Below, in pieces: positions 5,533 to 5,636 of a stretch of DNA of 5,636 nucleotides. The notes beneath the pieces were generated by a model. That model saw only the letters and a program-made list of their open reading frames with translations. It was not told where the DNA came from and did no database searches. This stretch comes from an uncultured Nocardiopsis sp. (GTDB lineage: Bacteria > Actinomycetota > Actinomycetes > Streptosporangiales > Streptosporangiaceae). Position 1 is the first letter of the stretch. The number at the start of each line of letters is the position of its first letter. The stretch spans positions 1 to 5,636 of the forward strand of contig CALGOD010000362.1 in assembly GCA_937957845.1 (NCBI GenBank). The letters run 5' to 3'. A program made the position numbers and the translations under genes.

Positions 5533-5538
5533 TGAACT

Positions 5539-5567
5539 ACGCTAAGAACATACCGTCGGTATGTCAA
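5539..5567 (-). promoter_or_regulatory. Promoter of the VOC gene
   Basis: On the minus strand a perfect TTGACA -35 (5567-5562) is followed, 17 nt on, by TAGCGT (5544-5539), a reasonable TAnnnT -10. The expected start point near 5532 leaves a leader of about 30 nt carrying the GGAAGG ribosome binding site. The spacer is occupied by operator copy 2, so the promoter looks strong but repressed. Confidence 0.75.
5549..5563. promoter_or_regulatory. Operator copy 2, CATACC-N3-GGTATG
   Basis: CATACC (5549-5554), GTC spacer, GGTATG (5558-5563) is a perfect inverted repeat extending to A5548 and T5564. It fills the spacer between the -35 and -10 of the VOC promoter and overlaps the -35 edge. Its offset from copy 1 is exactly 31 bp, about three helical turns, so both sites face the same side of the DNA. 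TACC-N3-GGTA arms are common in TetR-family operators. Confidence 0.88.
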
Positions 5568-5581
5568 CAGGGAGGGCGAAG

Positions 5582-5636
5582 ATGCCCCCGAGTCGGGGAA
5601 GCCGTGTCCGCCAGCGGGAACAGACCCGGCGGACCC
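5582..5636 (+). CDS. 5' end of a probable TetR-type regulator gene (3' end outside window)
   Basis: Only the first 18 codons are visible: an ATG at 5582, six bases after an excellent GGGAGG site (5570-5575), encoding MPPSRGSRVRQREQTRRT. The basic, Arg/Gln-rich start with RQREQTRRT is typical of the residues just before helix 1 in TetR-family proteins. The position, divergent from the VOC gene with two shared operators in a 78-bp gap, is the classic layout for an autoregulated TetR repressor and its target. The family call rests on context and a few residues; another DNA-binding family cannot be excluded. That a gene starts here is fairly sure. No convincing plus-strand -35/-10 pair was found. 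Confidence 0.7.
   Translation, partial: MPPSRGSRVRQREQTRRT

Overview
The window is very GC-rich, with G or C at almost every third codon position. Genes start at ATG or GTG behind clear purine-rich ribosome binding sites and are tightly packed. This points to a high-GC actinomycete; the style would fit Nocardiopsis or a relative, but the genus is a guess. No rRNA, tRNA, insertion sequence, CRISPR array or replication origin is visible.

Left block (1 to 3394, plus strand): a translationally coupled operon whose start lies outside the window. It encodes the C-terminal part of one short-chain dehydrogenase/reductase (SDR), a complete second SDR, an aminoglycoside-phosphotransferase-fold kinase, and an acyl-CoA dehydrogenase. 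Gene junctions are 1 nt, a 4-nt overlap and 0 nt. The kinase plus acyl-CoA dehydrogenase pair is the split bacterial form of the two domains fused in animal ACAD10/ACAD11, and of the LvaA/LvaC pair in Pseudomonas levulinate catabolism. The most economical reading is a route in which an SDR interconverts a keto- and a hydroxyacyl-CoA, the kinase phosphorylates the hydroxyl, and the dehydrogenase-fold enzyme removes phosphate to give an enoyl-CoA for beta-oxidation. The substrate cannot be read from the sequence.

Middle (3395 to 4272): a convergent intergenic region holds a perfect 11-bp GC hairpin and a compact 31-bp repeat that is both direct and inverted. A minus-strand TetR-family regulator follows. 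The TetR leader (4176 to 4272) carries two palindromes that could be its operators.

Right block (4273 to 5503, minus strand): a VOC/glyoxalase-fold protein, a small HD-domain hydrolase resembling stand-alone ppGpp hydrolases (MESH1/SAH type), and a short unrecognised protein whose reading frame continues upstream into a hydrophobic, signal-like segment but has no standard start codon there.

Right edge (5504 to 5636): a divergent control region with two near-identical CATACC-N3-GGTATG operators 31 bp apart. One lies between a TTGACA -35 and a TAGCGT -10 for the VOC gene. The first 18 codons of a plus-strand gene begin at 5582; it probably encodes the regulator that binds these operators.
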